64,000 nucleotides of DNA, from contig VXCM01000453.1 in assembly GCA_014773175.1 (NCBI GenBank), forward strand, positions 22,501-86,500, written 5' to 3'. A program made the translations under genes and the position numbers. Shown in pieces: positions 45,196 to 63,294 of this stretch. The notes under the pieces were generated by a model that worked only from the letters and a program-made list of their open reading frames with translations, ran no database searches and was not told the DNA's origin. Numbering within the stretch: the stretch's first letter is position 1; every line of letters starts with the position of its first letter. The stretch comes from Lucifuga dentata. Its lineage: Eukaryota; Chordata; Actinopteri; Ophidiiformes; Bythitidae.

Positions 45196-46650
45196 TCGTG
45201 AACCAGATCTCCTCTCTACCCTTACCCAGTGTCTACAAAAATTATTTATGTAACTGCATTTCATAATGTTATAAGCGTTAGAAATATAATAAAGTCTCAT
45301 AATAAGACAACAAAGTTCATATTTCAAAACATTTAACCATGTAGTGCAGGTCTTTTTTTTTTTTTTTAAATATAATGCTACAATTAATGGAGAACAAATT
45401 GACAATCTGATACAGCTCTGATGTGTAACTAATGACATTACAGATAGTAACTTAATCACATCCCAAACCTAAGAAAACTTTGTCATTTAAGTAACCTAAT
45501 ACAGTGTTTCATGCTACAGTTTACAAACGTTGCTTAGCATCATATATATTAAGACTTAGCTCTAGTTATCTTGCTAGTGACAAATTTCCAGACTTGTGTT
45601 TTTGTGGTCTAAACACCAATCATGTACAGTCAGAGGTGATTCTAGTATCTACAGGGGCCCAGGCAAAAAAAAAAAAAAAAAAAANAAAAAAAAAAAAAAA
45701 AAAAGCTTGGGGCCTTTTTTTTTTTCCCCTGGATGACATAACATTACCTTACCCCAAATTTAGTGATGTGACAGTCTCTTCTGTTGTAGTTGAAGGGGTA
45801 AGTGGTGTGTAATCTTCATCATCATGTGCAGGTGATGGGGTTTGTGGATACTGAGCTGTTGGCGGTAGATGCTAATAGAACTGCGTGAAAAAAGAAAAGC
45901 CACAGAATGAAAGAGAGGGTGTGTTGTATCACTATTAATACTATTAGGATGACCTGAACGCAAAGCAATTAATAACATTAGGGAGGATATATTGGCACAT
46001 AGAGTTACACAACACTTGTTTAAACAACCAGTCTTTAGATAGCTTGCTAAAAATAAATTCAATTACCTGATAAAATGAGTCCTCTGCAACACGCTCACAC
46101 TGTTAGCTTAGTCAGCTGACTAGCCTAGCTACCTCACTAATTCTGTTAAGGTGAACTAAGAGTGTTACAGAAATGTTACTCAACCAGTTGTCAAACAATT
46201 CATCTTATATGCTAAAAATAAAACTGAGTGAACTAGCTAGCTATATTCTTCATTAATTCACTTGCCTCTGTTCTGCTTCGTCCTTTCTTCTTCGTTTCCG
46301 TTTCCTCTTTATGGAACCTGAGCGAAAAGTCCTCATTTTGTTTTTGCCGCTGTTGTTCAGTTCGTCACGACCCTGTTCATTTAAACTGAAGGTGTTTTCA
46401 ATAAAGTTTTGTTAAAACAAACAAAAAAAAAAAACNAAAAACGTGCTACCAGGTAACGTCATCAAGTTTGTTTTTTTTTGGGGGGGGGAAATACTTGATT
46501 TGCCTACCGCTGGCAAAAAATTACAAAATGACAAGTGACCATCTTCTAATTCAAATTAAAGATTTTGTCTTGTGAAACTTTATTTTTTGATTTCCACATC
46601 TGATATCCATTCATACCAGCTTTAACACACTGACAAGGATGCACTGAGAT
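45196..46650. other. Tail-to-tail intergenic region rbm25 / eif2s1
   Basis: No gene is seen. It includes poly-A runs around single-N joins (45685 and 46436) and a possible degraded DNA transposon near 45630-45720 (GGGGCCCAGGC before the poly-A, GCTTGGGGCC after it). Confidence 0.5.
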
Positions 46651-46665
46651 CAAAACTTCCAGACC

Positions 46666-46671
46666 TTTATT
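46666..46671 (-). terminator. eif2s1: eif2s1 polyadenylation signal
   Basis: TTTATT on the plus strand gives AATAAA on the minus strand, about 525 nt after the eif2s1 stop. Confidence 0.6.
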
Positions 46672-47195
46672 TGTGCCATGTGAGCTAAACAGGAGCAAAA
46701 GTCTTGCCAGTAAAAACCCTTAAGCTGGAAGAGAAACAGCACAAAAAGTCACTGACCGGTGTTGAGACAGAAGAGTTGATGCTTTGCCCCATTTATCAAT
46801 CGCATCCAGCGACCAGCCAGAGGTGAAGCTATGGATACTGAAGATGCTGAGCTCTGAGCTGCAGGTAGGCGAAGGCCACTGCTTTGTAAACAGCTTACAT
46901 TGTTTTACAGCACAATTTATTACAATTGGTATTGTTAAAATAGAGACTGTATGGCATGATTTGCAATTTAGCTTTCCTACTGTCCGTATCAGGTGAAGAA
47001 GACGGCATCGTGTGTTGCCATCTTCTGAGACGAACCTTTGCTAATAAACAAACAGGGATGTTTGCCAATTAATAATTATCGGTTGGTGTTTGCAATGTGA
47101 AAGTTAATATCTGCTAGGCTGAGTGACTGTGGCCAAGTCTGTCCACATTTCACGTTTCAGGTTTTTTTCCAACCAGCCTTTTCCTGAGGACCGAC

Positions 47196-51205
<4,010 letters not shown>

Positions 51206-51614
51206 CTGTATCATACAGTTACAAAACGATACACTGGAATGCTCTGTGATGAAGTGTTTAAATGTCCGATTATATTTTAATTTTGTTTTTAAATGAAGAA
51301 ATCAGGCCCCGCTAGCTCACATTCATGGGTGTGCTAATTTCTCGACCCGGAAGAGATCAGAGCTGTTCGGTTGGCGCATGAGCAGAACGCGTTTACTCTT
51401 GACACTAGGAGTCACATGACCAGAGGCCGGCTGATCACTACGGACAAGATCACGAGCAACACCTTGATCTGTGCTCAAATCCTCCATATAGAAAAACCGT
51501 TATTGTCTATTACATATTCGTAGTGGTAAATTAGGATAAAAGCTAACTCCTCAGAGTTTATTTGAGCAAAGGAACAGAAGAGAAGAGCGCAACCATCGAC
51601 CAAAGGACAAGAAG
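51206..51614. promoter_or_regulatory. Bidirectional promoter region eif2s1 / atp6v1d
   Basis: About 400 bp separate the eif2s1 exon 1 donor (minus strand, CAG/GTGAGT at 51206) from the atp6v1d ATG at 51615. It holds an ETS-type CCGGAAG at 51347-51353 and GTCACATGAC at 51411-51420. No TATA box is seen, as usual for shared housekeeping promoters. Confidence 0.65.
51411..51420. promoter_or_regulatory. M-box / CLEAR-like site
   Basis: GTCACATGAC differs by one base from the CLEAR palindrome GTCACGTGAC and contains the CATGTG E-box core (reverse strand) used by MiT/TFE factors. It lies about 195 bp before the atp6v1d start codon. Confidence 0.5.
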
Positions 51615-53878
<2,264 letters not shown>

Positions 53879-53905
53879 CGCCCTCTTCAGGCCGCGTCAT
53901 CAACT

Positions 53906-54040
53906 TCACCCGTCATCCTATTTATTCTGTGCCTCTCAGGCCACTTCTGTCTTCTTGTGCAAATGATGAAACNTCACCCGTCATCCTATTTATTCTGTGC
54001 CTCTCAGGCCACTTCTGTCTTCTTGTGCAAATGATGAAAC
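53906..54040 (+). other. Assembly duplication in the atp6v1d 3' UTR
   Basis: About 67 bp (53906-53972) is repeated after the N at 53973. The coding region is not affected. Confidence 0.9.
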
Positions 54041-54498
54041 TGTTGTTTTGTTTTGTTTTTATGTGAACGTATCTGTGACGATTCGCCTTGTTTCAGTATT
54101 GAAAGGTGAGTTTCCAGATTTGTCATTAAATCACCACCAATGATGACACCAGCTTGTCATCAGACTTCGCTGTTATCAAGGAGGGTGTTGGTTCACTATT
54201 GAATAATCGAAATAAGGAAATAATGTAGGTATGCTCACACGTTTGGCACAAAGCATTCCGTGTGATGGATGAACTTGTAGATATTTCAGCTGTCACAACA
54301 TTTACAGTAGAGCCACTGCATGCTGTCAAGCTGTAGAGTCATTAAGGTGTTTATAGATTTCAAAAGAGTGTGTGAGTTTGTGTCTCCATCCCAATGCTGA
54401 CCTCATATTACGGGTTTGTTACCTCATGTGAACATGTTTACCATTGCACCAGAACCCCCAAAGTGATACTGCTGTAAATCAACAAGGTCCAGCACTTA

Positions 54499-54504
54499 AA
54501 TAAA
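54499..54504 (+). terminator. atp6v1d: atp6v1d polyadenylation signal
   Basis: AATAAA in the context TTAAATAAAATTG, about 620 nt after the stop (about 68 fewer once the assembly duplication is removed). Confidence 0.65.
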
Positions 54505-54524
54505 ATTGTCCTCAATAATCAGCT

Positions 54525-55892
54525 GTTGACTCATTTGCCCTTGCTTATATTTGAGAAAACAGTTGTGCATCTGCATGGGTTGATCCACCAATACAAGAGC
54601 TTTTAATTCCAAGTGTGAGGATAGAAAAGATTGGGAATTGTGATACTTAAGGAAAGACTGCTGGGATCAGATTTTTCACTTGCCTTGTGATAGGGAATGA
54701 TTTTTTCCAAGTGTTCAGCGAGCTCAGCTAGGTGAGGAATGGTAGCCGTTTTACACCAGAATGCTACATTTAACACGTTATCACCAACACCAAGGAGGTT
54801 TGTTTTCACCCGCACCTGTTGGTCGATTGGTTTGGTAGCAAATTACTCAAAGCATGATTCAAACAAAACTAATCATCTGAAATATTTTAACGTTGCAAAA
54901 TAGGGCATTATTTTTTTCAATTTCTTCACTAGTAATCCACCAATCTCAATGAAAAAAGTATAGATATTTATCCAGCTATAATCTAGTGATGAAAACTACT
55001 TTTCTTATGATAAATGAAGGAAATGGGTCTTACATGTTGCAGAAGGATCGTAAAAGCATTTCCTCATTGATGTGAATACAAACTCGTCAAGATACATCAA
55101 CGCAATTTAGCTGTTTGCACATGTATCTGAGTTTATTAACACTTAACAGCATGATTGTGCATATGAATTAATAATTACGCAGCAAAGCTTCAGTTAAAGA
55201 CAGTGTTGGAGCGTTACCATGTAACAATGATAAGAACAAATCTCAGCAGCACTTTGCAGCATGATATACTGATATTAATGATCAACTAAAGACAAAACTA
55301 TAGATTTGAGGTTTGTTATCACAGTGCAGCCTTTTTAACGTGGGATAATACTGAAAGTGGTGCAGAGGAAAACTTTGCACATTAAAGCAAAAATTTTTTT
55401 TGGTCTTTCTAATGGAAGACGTCAACACTGTAGCCACTCAGCACCAGAGCTTCACTTCTGTTTGCTACGTGGTTTAAGGGTCTAAATCTGCTTTTCTCCT
55501 CGTTTTGCTTTGGATATCACACCCAAAATGTAACGATAAAATATTTTACCTTTGTGACTAGAAAATACATATTTACAAGTATAAATAACTATTAAGAATA
55601 GAATAGAAATGCTGCATAAAATTATGAAATGAAGAACCTTCATCAAATAAAGAGAAGAAAAAAAAAAATCAGCCACAAACACCAACAAAAAGAAATGTAG
55701 AAATCTTGAGTCCGTCCCTGCAACATATGTAATGATCACCTCCCCTAAAAATGAGGAGCGTGTTCTCCATTTTTGTGCAAGTCAAACTCCAGTGACAGGT
55801 TACCACCGCCCGCTCCTTTTCCAACCATGCCTCCCAGAACTTTTTTCTGGGAGGCATGCCCTGCGGCTCCCTGAGGTGAGATCCTCAGACCT
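54525..55892 (-). other. mpp5 3' UTR and tail-to-tail spacer
   Basis: The part next to 55892 is mpp5 3' UTR. A TTTATT near 55133 (AATAAA on the minus strand) is one possible end. It carries the hairpin at 55826-55858. No other exon is seen. Confidence 0.5.
55826..55858. repeat. Perfect 14-bp hairpin in the mpp5 3' UTR
   Basis: CATGCCTCCCAGAA pairs perfectly with TTCTGGGAGGCATG across a 5-nt loop, about 35 nt beyond the mpp5 stop. Confidence 0.9.
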
Positions 55893-58800
55893 TTAGCACA
55901 GCCAGGACGTGGGCACCCACTGTGGCTCAGTGTCCAGCTTATCTATCAGCCTGCGCAGCTCGTGGAAAGCTGTGCCTGGATCCATGTTCACCACGGTTGC
56001 GTCAAACAAGTGGCCATAATTCTGCTCCATCTCGCGGGCCTTTTCAATGATGTCCTTCAGCTCCTCAGGCTGCGCACAGAAATTGGGGCATTGATTTGAA
56101 GAAGGTGAGAAGGGAGCGACTAATTTCTAAAATGTTGGTTACGCTATGATGTGTGACAATTTCAAAATTCACGTCACTCCACTTTTGCTGATTTGATGTT
56201 TTCATGCATGATATGCGTTGGTTACCTTTGGTGCTTTTCCCTCTGCAGCCAGCAGGGTGCGGAGCTGTTCCTGAGAGGGAGGAGCGATGAAGATGATAAA
56301 GGGCTTCAGGTTGGATGACCTCAACACCTGCAGTGACTGGCAGAAGGAACAGTGAGAAACGTGCTCATAAAATGGTTTTGTCTCTGCTACAAAACAAACT
56401 TTTGTCAATCAGAATATTGCCAAAAGTTCATTAAGGTCAATAATGGTTAAAATGAGTTTGTAATAGACATTTAGGTTAAAAAAAATGATCTTGTGACAGT
56501 AACAAGTAGAAGATGTCCTACTCTGGTGTGCAGACAGAGTAAACAGATGCGTCCCGAGTTGATGACATGTCGCACCGAGTCGGTGCTGGTGCCGTACAAG
56601 TTCTTCTCGTATTCCCCCGACTCAATGAGTTTCCCAGCTGCCAAGTCGGTTTCAAAGGTGGACCGGCTTACAAAATGGTATTCTCGCCCATTTCGCTCAT
56701 GTATCCTTGGGTTCCTGGTCGTGTCTGAGTCATGGAAAGCATTAAAACAAAGTCCAGTTTTAGCTAATCCCCAAAAATCCTTCAAACCACAACATGTTTA
56801 TGTCAGAAAACTTATTTTGTTACTAGTGTCACGTTGGAATTTCTTCAGAGAAATTTCATGACTGAATCACGTCTGTAAATACATTATTGATTGCAATTTG
56901 ACTGTATTCTTTTGCAGTGACACAGAGTGGACTTACGTGGAACAGCAACAGCAAACCTGTCCGCTTCAGTGGACAAGAGCCTCCGACGCACCTCATCCTG
57001 GCCGCTGTTTGGCGGACCAATCAGAGCTATGGGGCGTTTGCGATTAGCCAGCTGGTGATAAAGGGCCATCTCCTCATAGGTCAGGATGTCATCATCATCT
57101 GACGAAACAATTTCTGAGGGGGTTAACGTCCCGCTGGAGCATCTTTGAGAAACACTGAATGCCTACCAGCTGACCTTTGACCTCTGTAAGCTCTGCGGCG
57201 CACACAACATTTACGAGCACTACCCCGCCTTCATTTTCATAGCGCCTCCAAGCTGTTCAGGCACCTGCTGGGCACCTGTTGGCGCCTTCTCTGATCCTGT
57301 CTGTAAGACTAATCTGACTTCTGACACAACAAGCTGCTGCGAGGTGAAAAAAGAGCAGCTAGCGTAAATGTTTTCACTGGCTAACGAGCAGCGTGGCGTC
57401 TTAAAAGCAGCGGCAGAGGAAGTTCCTCTCATTTTTCAGCTGCCGTCGAGAGATGAAAGTGTGGAAGAATCTCACCAGTGTTTCTGCTGAAATTAGACAT
57501 GCTCTTCTTCCTCTGCTTCTTGTTCTTCTTCATGTACCAATGTTTCCCTGGAGCAAGAGGAGGGGGAAAAAAGTATCTTAGCAGGGGGGATTATAATTTT
57601 ACTTTGTGACAACCTGTATTTCTGAATTCTAATTTTGTGTGAGTCAGAGTGGATGCAAAATGTTTGAGCATGCAAATAATATTGTGTGTATGTGTGTGTG
57701 TTTCAGCTTTTACCTTGCTGCTCCCGACTCCTGTCTGTCAGAGTTTTCTTTAAGGTCTCTCTCTGGTGCTGGAAGCTTTTCCCTGACAAAGGAAAAAGAA
57801 GAGACATAAAATCTTGTGCATTATGTGCATTTTCAAAATTGGAGAAGTTTCCAAATTTTCCGTTTTAATGGACTTGAACATTTAGTTTGTATTTGATAAA
57901 AAGTCAAGTACACTGACAGTTTATGAATAACATTTATACATATATACTTCTAGACTTTTCTAAACAAGACCAGAGCTTTTATAGCTGTGGAATTCTTCTT
58001 TTAAGGCTTTCCAGAGCTACTGAGGAAAAGGCTGAAAGATGACTCACATCATGCTTCCAGGATTTAGCCTCGTTTGCTTCCAGCCACAACAACCTTGAGT
58101 CAAAGATTAATTACAAACAATTCTTGGGGGTTTCTTTTAATCTGCTTGACGTAGCAGATGGTCAGCGTTTCCTGCCAAGAATAGTTTGCTTAGTGCCAGC
58201 CAAGTTAGTCACAGAGAGCTTTCAGCTACTTTCCTGTGACTGCACAAAGTATTTCCATGTTTAAAGGACCATACCACCTATTTTGCATGTTTGAGCCTAA
58301 TATATTCAATTTTCATACATGTAATGTTACTGACAATCATTTCCAAAGCATACTACTGGAATGGTGAGTTAAAAAATGTTTTTCCTACTTTCCAGACCGC
58401 CACTGATTTCAGCTCATTTTGGTACACTATTAAATCAACTTGTTGATACTTGAAACGTTCTTGGGATAGGTAATCCATCATCATGAACAAGACATGTATT
58501 CAGGTTTTTTTCAAAGTTTTGTAATTTTAGTGTTTATGTGCAATAAAAAGTGCAGAGTGATGTATGTCTCCACCAGAGACTATAGTCCCAAAGGAAGACC
58601 TGCGTTCATCAAAAAATTTAAACGACCATGACTTCATAAGGCTGCGTAACTATTAGCAGGCGAAACATCGATTTTTAAGGTGGGTGTATCGCTTGAATAT
58701 TTGATTTTGAAAGATTAAGAGATTTTGCAAAATATCAGGAAAGCTGAAATACAGTTTAGTCCTTTGGGAAATGGATGAATGGATGGAAATGGAATGGGAA

Positions 58801-61800
58801 TTTTTTTCCTTTGGGAAATGATTGTCAGTAACCTTACGTGTATGAAAATTGAATATATTAGGCTCAAACATGCAAAATGGTGGCATGGTTCTTTAAGTTT
58901 TTTTCCTGTCCTGTGGTATATGTATTGGTACATGCTAACAGTACTCCATGTACATTTTGTATTATATGCAATACATAAAGTATGCAGTAAATTCAGATAT
59001 ACATAAAGTCGATTTTTTTTATATGGGTGAAACCATGTCTTTGTGGTTGTGTCTTCTCTATGAAGCAATAAGCCAGAAATTGATATTCATCCCTGGTGTG
59101 ATTCATACCTGGAATCAGTCCAGCAAGTGGCTGGTTGTCCTCGTGGCCGTCCCTGTATGCCTGCCACCAGTTGGGGTCATCTTGGCTGATAACGTGGAGG
59201 ATATCTCCTTTCTGGAAAGACAGGCCCAGTTCACGACACGGCACGAAGGGGTCGTCAGAGGGGTCATAGTCGAAGTAGGCTCGCACATGCATCTGAGGGC
59301 AGAGTTTATAGTGTCATGGTCGGTGTCGCACGCATGCAGACGTGCAATCCCTTGCACAAACACACATCAGTAGACTTACCACCGTCTGTCTGTGTGGCGC
59401 AGGCTTAGTCTGAGTACTCGGGATGAGGAGGAAGGTCAAGGTGCCATGCATTTTTTGCTGGAGAGGAGAGGAGGAGAGGAGAGATTCATCAACTAGCAGG
59501 GATGTTGTTTGCCACTTTCACACTTCAAATGAATGCACATATTGATGTATGGCAACTCTAATGCTACTTAACTCTATCACAGCTCCCCAACAGACATTTA
59601 TTAGGTTGAGATTAAGATTAGATTTTGTTGTTGTAACACTAGGTTATTAGGGTACATACAGGTTTCAAAAGCAAAAAAAACAAACAAACAAAAAAAAAAA
59701 CATTAATACTGTATGGAGCTGGATTCATGAACCAGCTAATAAAAGTTAAGAGATTATAGATAATTAGTACAAGAAAGTGGAAACCAGGAAATTAAATGTT
59801 TATGATTCAACAGCTAATTGTGCTTCAAAGAGACACATGATCAAAGACATTCTATAATGCATTTTAGGGCATTAAATGTACATACATACTATGAGAGTTT
59901 GCAGGGCATTTTAAGCACCAGGTGCTTAAAATGCTTCTTCAATATGTTAAAAAATCAACTGTTCCTATAAAGGACTCCTGAAACTTTGCGAACTCCACTC
60001 AGGTAACTCTGATCTTCACCAGTAAATCGTGGACATCGTTGACATTTCTCCCACGAATGGGAATCCCGTTGATCTCCAGGATCTCATCTCCCTCGCTGAG
60101 GAGGCCACTCTGCTCCGCCACGCCGCCTTTCACCAGACGACTCACCACCACGCTGTCCATGTCATTACGCACCGTCGCACCCTGATGACACAGACGAACA
60201 TGTTCATACTGTACAAATGACACATTACTACTCATAATGTCCTCTGAAATGACACTGAACAGACGCAGCAAGTCTAAATTCTAAGAGGCATCAGCTTGAA
60301 TATGCAGTAATGATATAATACAACTGGATGTGTGGCAGTTATGTTGACAGGTATTTTGCTCCCTGTTGGTTTGTGAAAACACTGACTTTGATCTGCTCTG
60401 GTGATAAATGTGAGTACTGGAGAAGCCTTTCCCTGAAATTATGCAAACTACAACACTGAAAATGACCTCTAGTTTGTCATGGCATTAATGCCTGGAAAAA
60501 TAGCTTTTTATTCAAATGAAGTTAAATTTAATACACACTGCTCAGTTTGGAATCACTAATGATTTTCATAGTCAATGTTTCCCGTCATGTAAAACTAGTT
60601 TTGTTTTATATGCATGTATGTATGTATAAAATGATTCTATGTGTTAGTATTATGCAACTACATAGGTTTAAAGTAATTTGAAAGAAGCTGTAAGAAATTG
60701 TCCAGAATCATTCTATGAGTTGTAGATGATTCCAAATTCATGTAGAGAAGCTACACGAATTTGGAATCATCTCTGATTCCACAGATTATTAGGAAATCTA
60801 GATTATTCCCTGATGTCCCAGAAACTGAATGCCTTATATTTGCAAAGCTCACAGCGGATACTTTTATGAAAAATCATTAAAATAGTGTTACCATTTAAAA
60901 ACTTTTTTTCCCCAATTATTTAAAATGCTAAATAAAACATCTTAAAATACATTTTGGTGTTTGTTTCATATAATAAAAAAACAACACTATTATTGAATAA
61001 GATAGCAAGACTTACTTAAATGACAAGTGAATCTAAACTTTTGAGTGTATATTCCACAAATTAAAATATAAGAAAGCACATGCACATAGCAATAACTAGG
61101 CTGAAAAATCCTCACAGAGGGCCTCTCACCAGCGGAGTGTCGCGGGACTTCTCCAGCCGTACCAGCTTCACTGTCTCTCCAAGGTATTGGGTTACATTTT
61201 CCACCTTTGCCGTTTCCTGCCCTGCCACGCTGTCATGGGCCTGCATCAGCGCCTGCCACATAGAATAACGTACAATATAGTATGTAGAGAAAGAAAGTGT
61301 ACAAAAGCATGAAACACACAAACAAGAATAATGGAGGAGGCAGTGTGAGGTGATAATAATGGGTGAATGGCTTCTGATTATGTTTGCACAGGTTTTCTCC
61401 TCTGTTCTGCTGTTGTTTGCATTGATCATAAATCTTGTCTAAGTACAGTTCCAGCCTAGATCGTGCAAGGTTTATAACATGACAGATTTTATTAAATGGT
61501 TAGTGCTTGTAGATATAAAATGATAAAACAGGAGTGATACAAAAAAAAAAGCTTCCAAATCCCTTCCCTTCAATATGCACCTGCTACCACAAACCAAAAT
61601 CTCTAATGAGAGCAGTCAGTAAACACTCCGTTAAGCCAGAAATAACACAAATTCATTTCACGTGACAAGCGCTTCATACTTCACAATTAATAGCCGTCTG
61701 CGCAAATTTGTTTCTCTATCCTGCAGGACGGAAGACCTGAGAGAGCAGAGGCCGGGCTAAACTTTGGCATACACACAATCTGTCTTAATCCCCTCCCTGC

Positions 61801-63141
61801 ATTTAGGTGTCAGGATCCATGACCATCAATCATCAAACTCCTTTTGCGTCCCTGCTCATGAGAAAACTTTGCTCTCCAAAACAGGAAAAGGAGGTAAGGT
61901 GGGTTTGAAGGAGGGTCTTACTCTTTCACATGTGCACGTCTCCGGGAGGGATTTTTGAGTCCTCCTCCTCCTCCATGTTGCAGAGGAACCAGAGTCAATC
62001 TTCTCTCACTCTCGCTACTGGGAGGCAGGCCAACATCACACCCACACTGCCGGCTAATTGGATCAACCTCTGCGGAGGGGTTAACGGGCCAACAGAGGAT
62101 TGGCAATTCACACGGTCACGTGGGTGAAAACACTAGACCCTTGAGACTCCCATGTCGAGAACCAATAAAACCTCAACCAATAAAATCACACCACAATCGA
62201 CCACCTGAAGGGCCATCTCAACCTTCCTGCCTCTCTAACAGAGGACGACAAGGCAGTGATCACAAATCCACGATTAATGATTTTAGCAAGCTGCTTGTGG
62301 GGTTTTTGAAAAGTTAAATACGAGTCACCAGAGCTTTAAGAGTATGCAGTGTAATCCAAAACTCTGATAGCGTGACAACATGCAGCACTTTTGAAGCTAC
62401 TTCAAAATGTCATGCAAATCTATGTGGTTGAAAATTTTAATGTTGAATGAAAATGACACACTGACACACTTGGTTCAATCCTTATTTGCAGGATTGAACC
62501 AAACTCACTGAATGCTGAGATTTCCTCTGTTCAATCTGTCAGAAAGACCCTTTCCTGACAAGCTATTTTCCAATGCAGTTCACATCTCCATACACATTAG
62601 CCAGCTCAGGGGCTCCTGCTCAGAGAAATCAAGCATCTGCCCTTCTCAAGTGCCCGAGGACACGAACATATGACATAATGTCACTGCTGGTGCACTGTCT
62701 GCTCTCTGTCATTCCTTTTATTCTGTAACATGTTGGCAAAATGGGTCATTTGTTCTGCCATTCCTTCCAAATAAGGTGTCAAATGTAGACTGTCTTTCAG
62801 CTGCTTGATCCGTGATAAAGATCATGTGTGGAAGGTGGCAAAAAAAAAAAAAAAAAAAANAAAAAAAAAAAAAAAAAAAATAAGGAAAGATCCTATGGGG
62901 CTCAATAGAGAATAAGAAATATCATGTTTTCACTTTTTCATTTATCAACATGGTAATCAAATAACTTTGTCCTCTAAGCTGCTGGTTGAGACACTGGTGT
63001 TCATAATGGGGCTTTTGAGGGGGATTAAGGTTTTCAAAGCTGGCAACCAGTCAAATATCTGACCTGAAGATGAGGGTTGGTGAGCAGAGTCCTGAGCTCT
63101 AAAACCTCCTCCTGTTGACTGGACTGCAGAATCTTCTGTAC
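55893..63141 (-). CDS. mpp5: MAGUK polarity scaffold PALS1/MPP5, C-terminal 469 aa (partial)
   Basis: PALS1 links Crumbs to PATJ at the apical junctions of epithelial and photoreceptor cells. Exons in the window: 63141-63064, 61252-61130, 60181-60020, 59457-59380, 59292-59109, 57782-57714, 57547-57476, 57098-56937, 56724-56522, 56327-56226, 56069-55893, summing to 1410 nt with phase kept. The first two exons cover the end of the L27 region and a linker. The PDZ domain spans the exons at 61130-59380 ([16 protein letters not shown] to [10 protein letters not shown]). The SH3 domain is on 59292-59109 ([28 protein letters not shown]). A basic hook (KKNKKQRKK) follows, then the guanylate-kinase-like domain ([32 protein letters not shown]). 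It ends QWVPTSWLC; the human protein ends in WLR. Human PALS1 is 675 aa, so roughly 200 N-terminal residues lie beyond 64000. Confidence 0.95.
58261..58896 (+). mobile_element. TTAA MITE, subfamily A, full copy in mpp5
   Basis: TTAA ends and inverted tips are present. Just before the right arm there is a small insertion of ATGGATGGAAATGGA-like sequence and a repeated CCTTTGGGAAATG block. It lies in the mpp5 intron between 57783 and 59108. Confidence 0.9.
59906..59934. repeat. Perfect 14-bp palindrome in mpp5 intron
   Basis: GCATTTTAAGCACC and GGTGCTTAAAATGC flank a single central A, about 85 bp from the PDZ exon. Confidence 0.9.
60725..60771. repeat. 21-bp hairpin in mpp5 intron
   Basis: The arms 60725-60745 and 60751-60771 pair with one mismatch across AGAAG. 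Confidence 0.9.
61690..62330. other. Possible conserved noncoding element in mpp5 intron
   Basis: The base composition is less AT-rich than the neighbouring intron and lacks repeats. Motifs include a GGTCACGTGGG E-box near 62112 and a homeodomain-like CTAATTGGATCA near 62053. It has no coding homology. Conservation is a guess that only alignment can test. Confidence 0.3.
62470..62502. repeat. Perfect 13-bp hairpin in mpp5 intron
   Basis: TTGGTTCAATCCT and AGGATTGAACCAA flank a 7-nt loop. Confidence 0.9.
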
Positions 63142-63165
63142 CTGGAAAGAAACACAGATCGATAC

Positions 63166-63294
63166 AAGCTACGCTGAAGCGTATCTGTCTTCTTCTTTAC
63201 ACTGTCTGGTACCAATTAAAAAAAAAAAANAAGCTACGCTGAAGCGTATCTGTCTTCTTCTTTACACTGTCTGGTACCAATTAAAAAAAAAAAA
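63166..63294 (+). other. Assembly duplication in mpp5 intron
   Basis: About 64 bp before the N at 63230 is repeated after it. It lies just upstream of the L27-region exon on the minus strand, outside the exon. Confidence 0.9.

Noticed and set aside
45630..45720. Degraded hAT-like transposon around GGGGCCCAGGC
   Set aside because: The motif looks familiar from fish genomes, but poly-A and an N hide the middle and no ends could be defined.
57099..57180. 5' extension of the mpp5 exon at 56937-57098
   Set aside because: An open frame continues upstream, but the acceptor CGTCAG at 57099 keeps phase with the previous exon and matches the family; the further acceptor does not.
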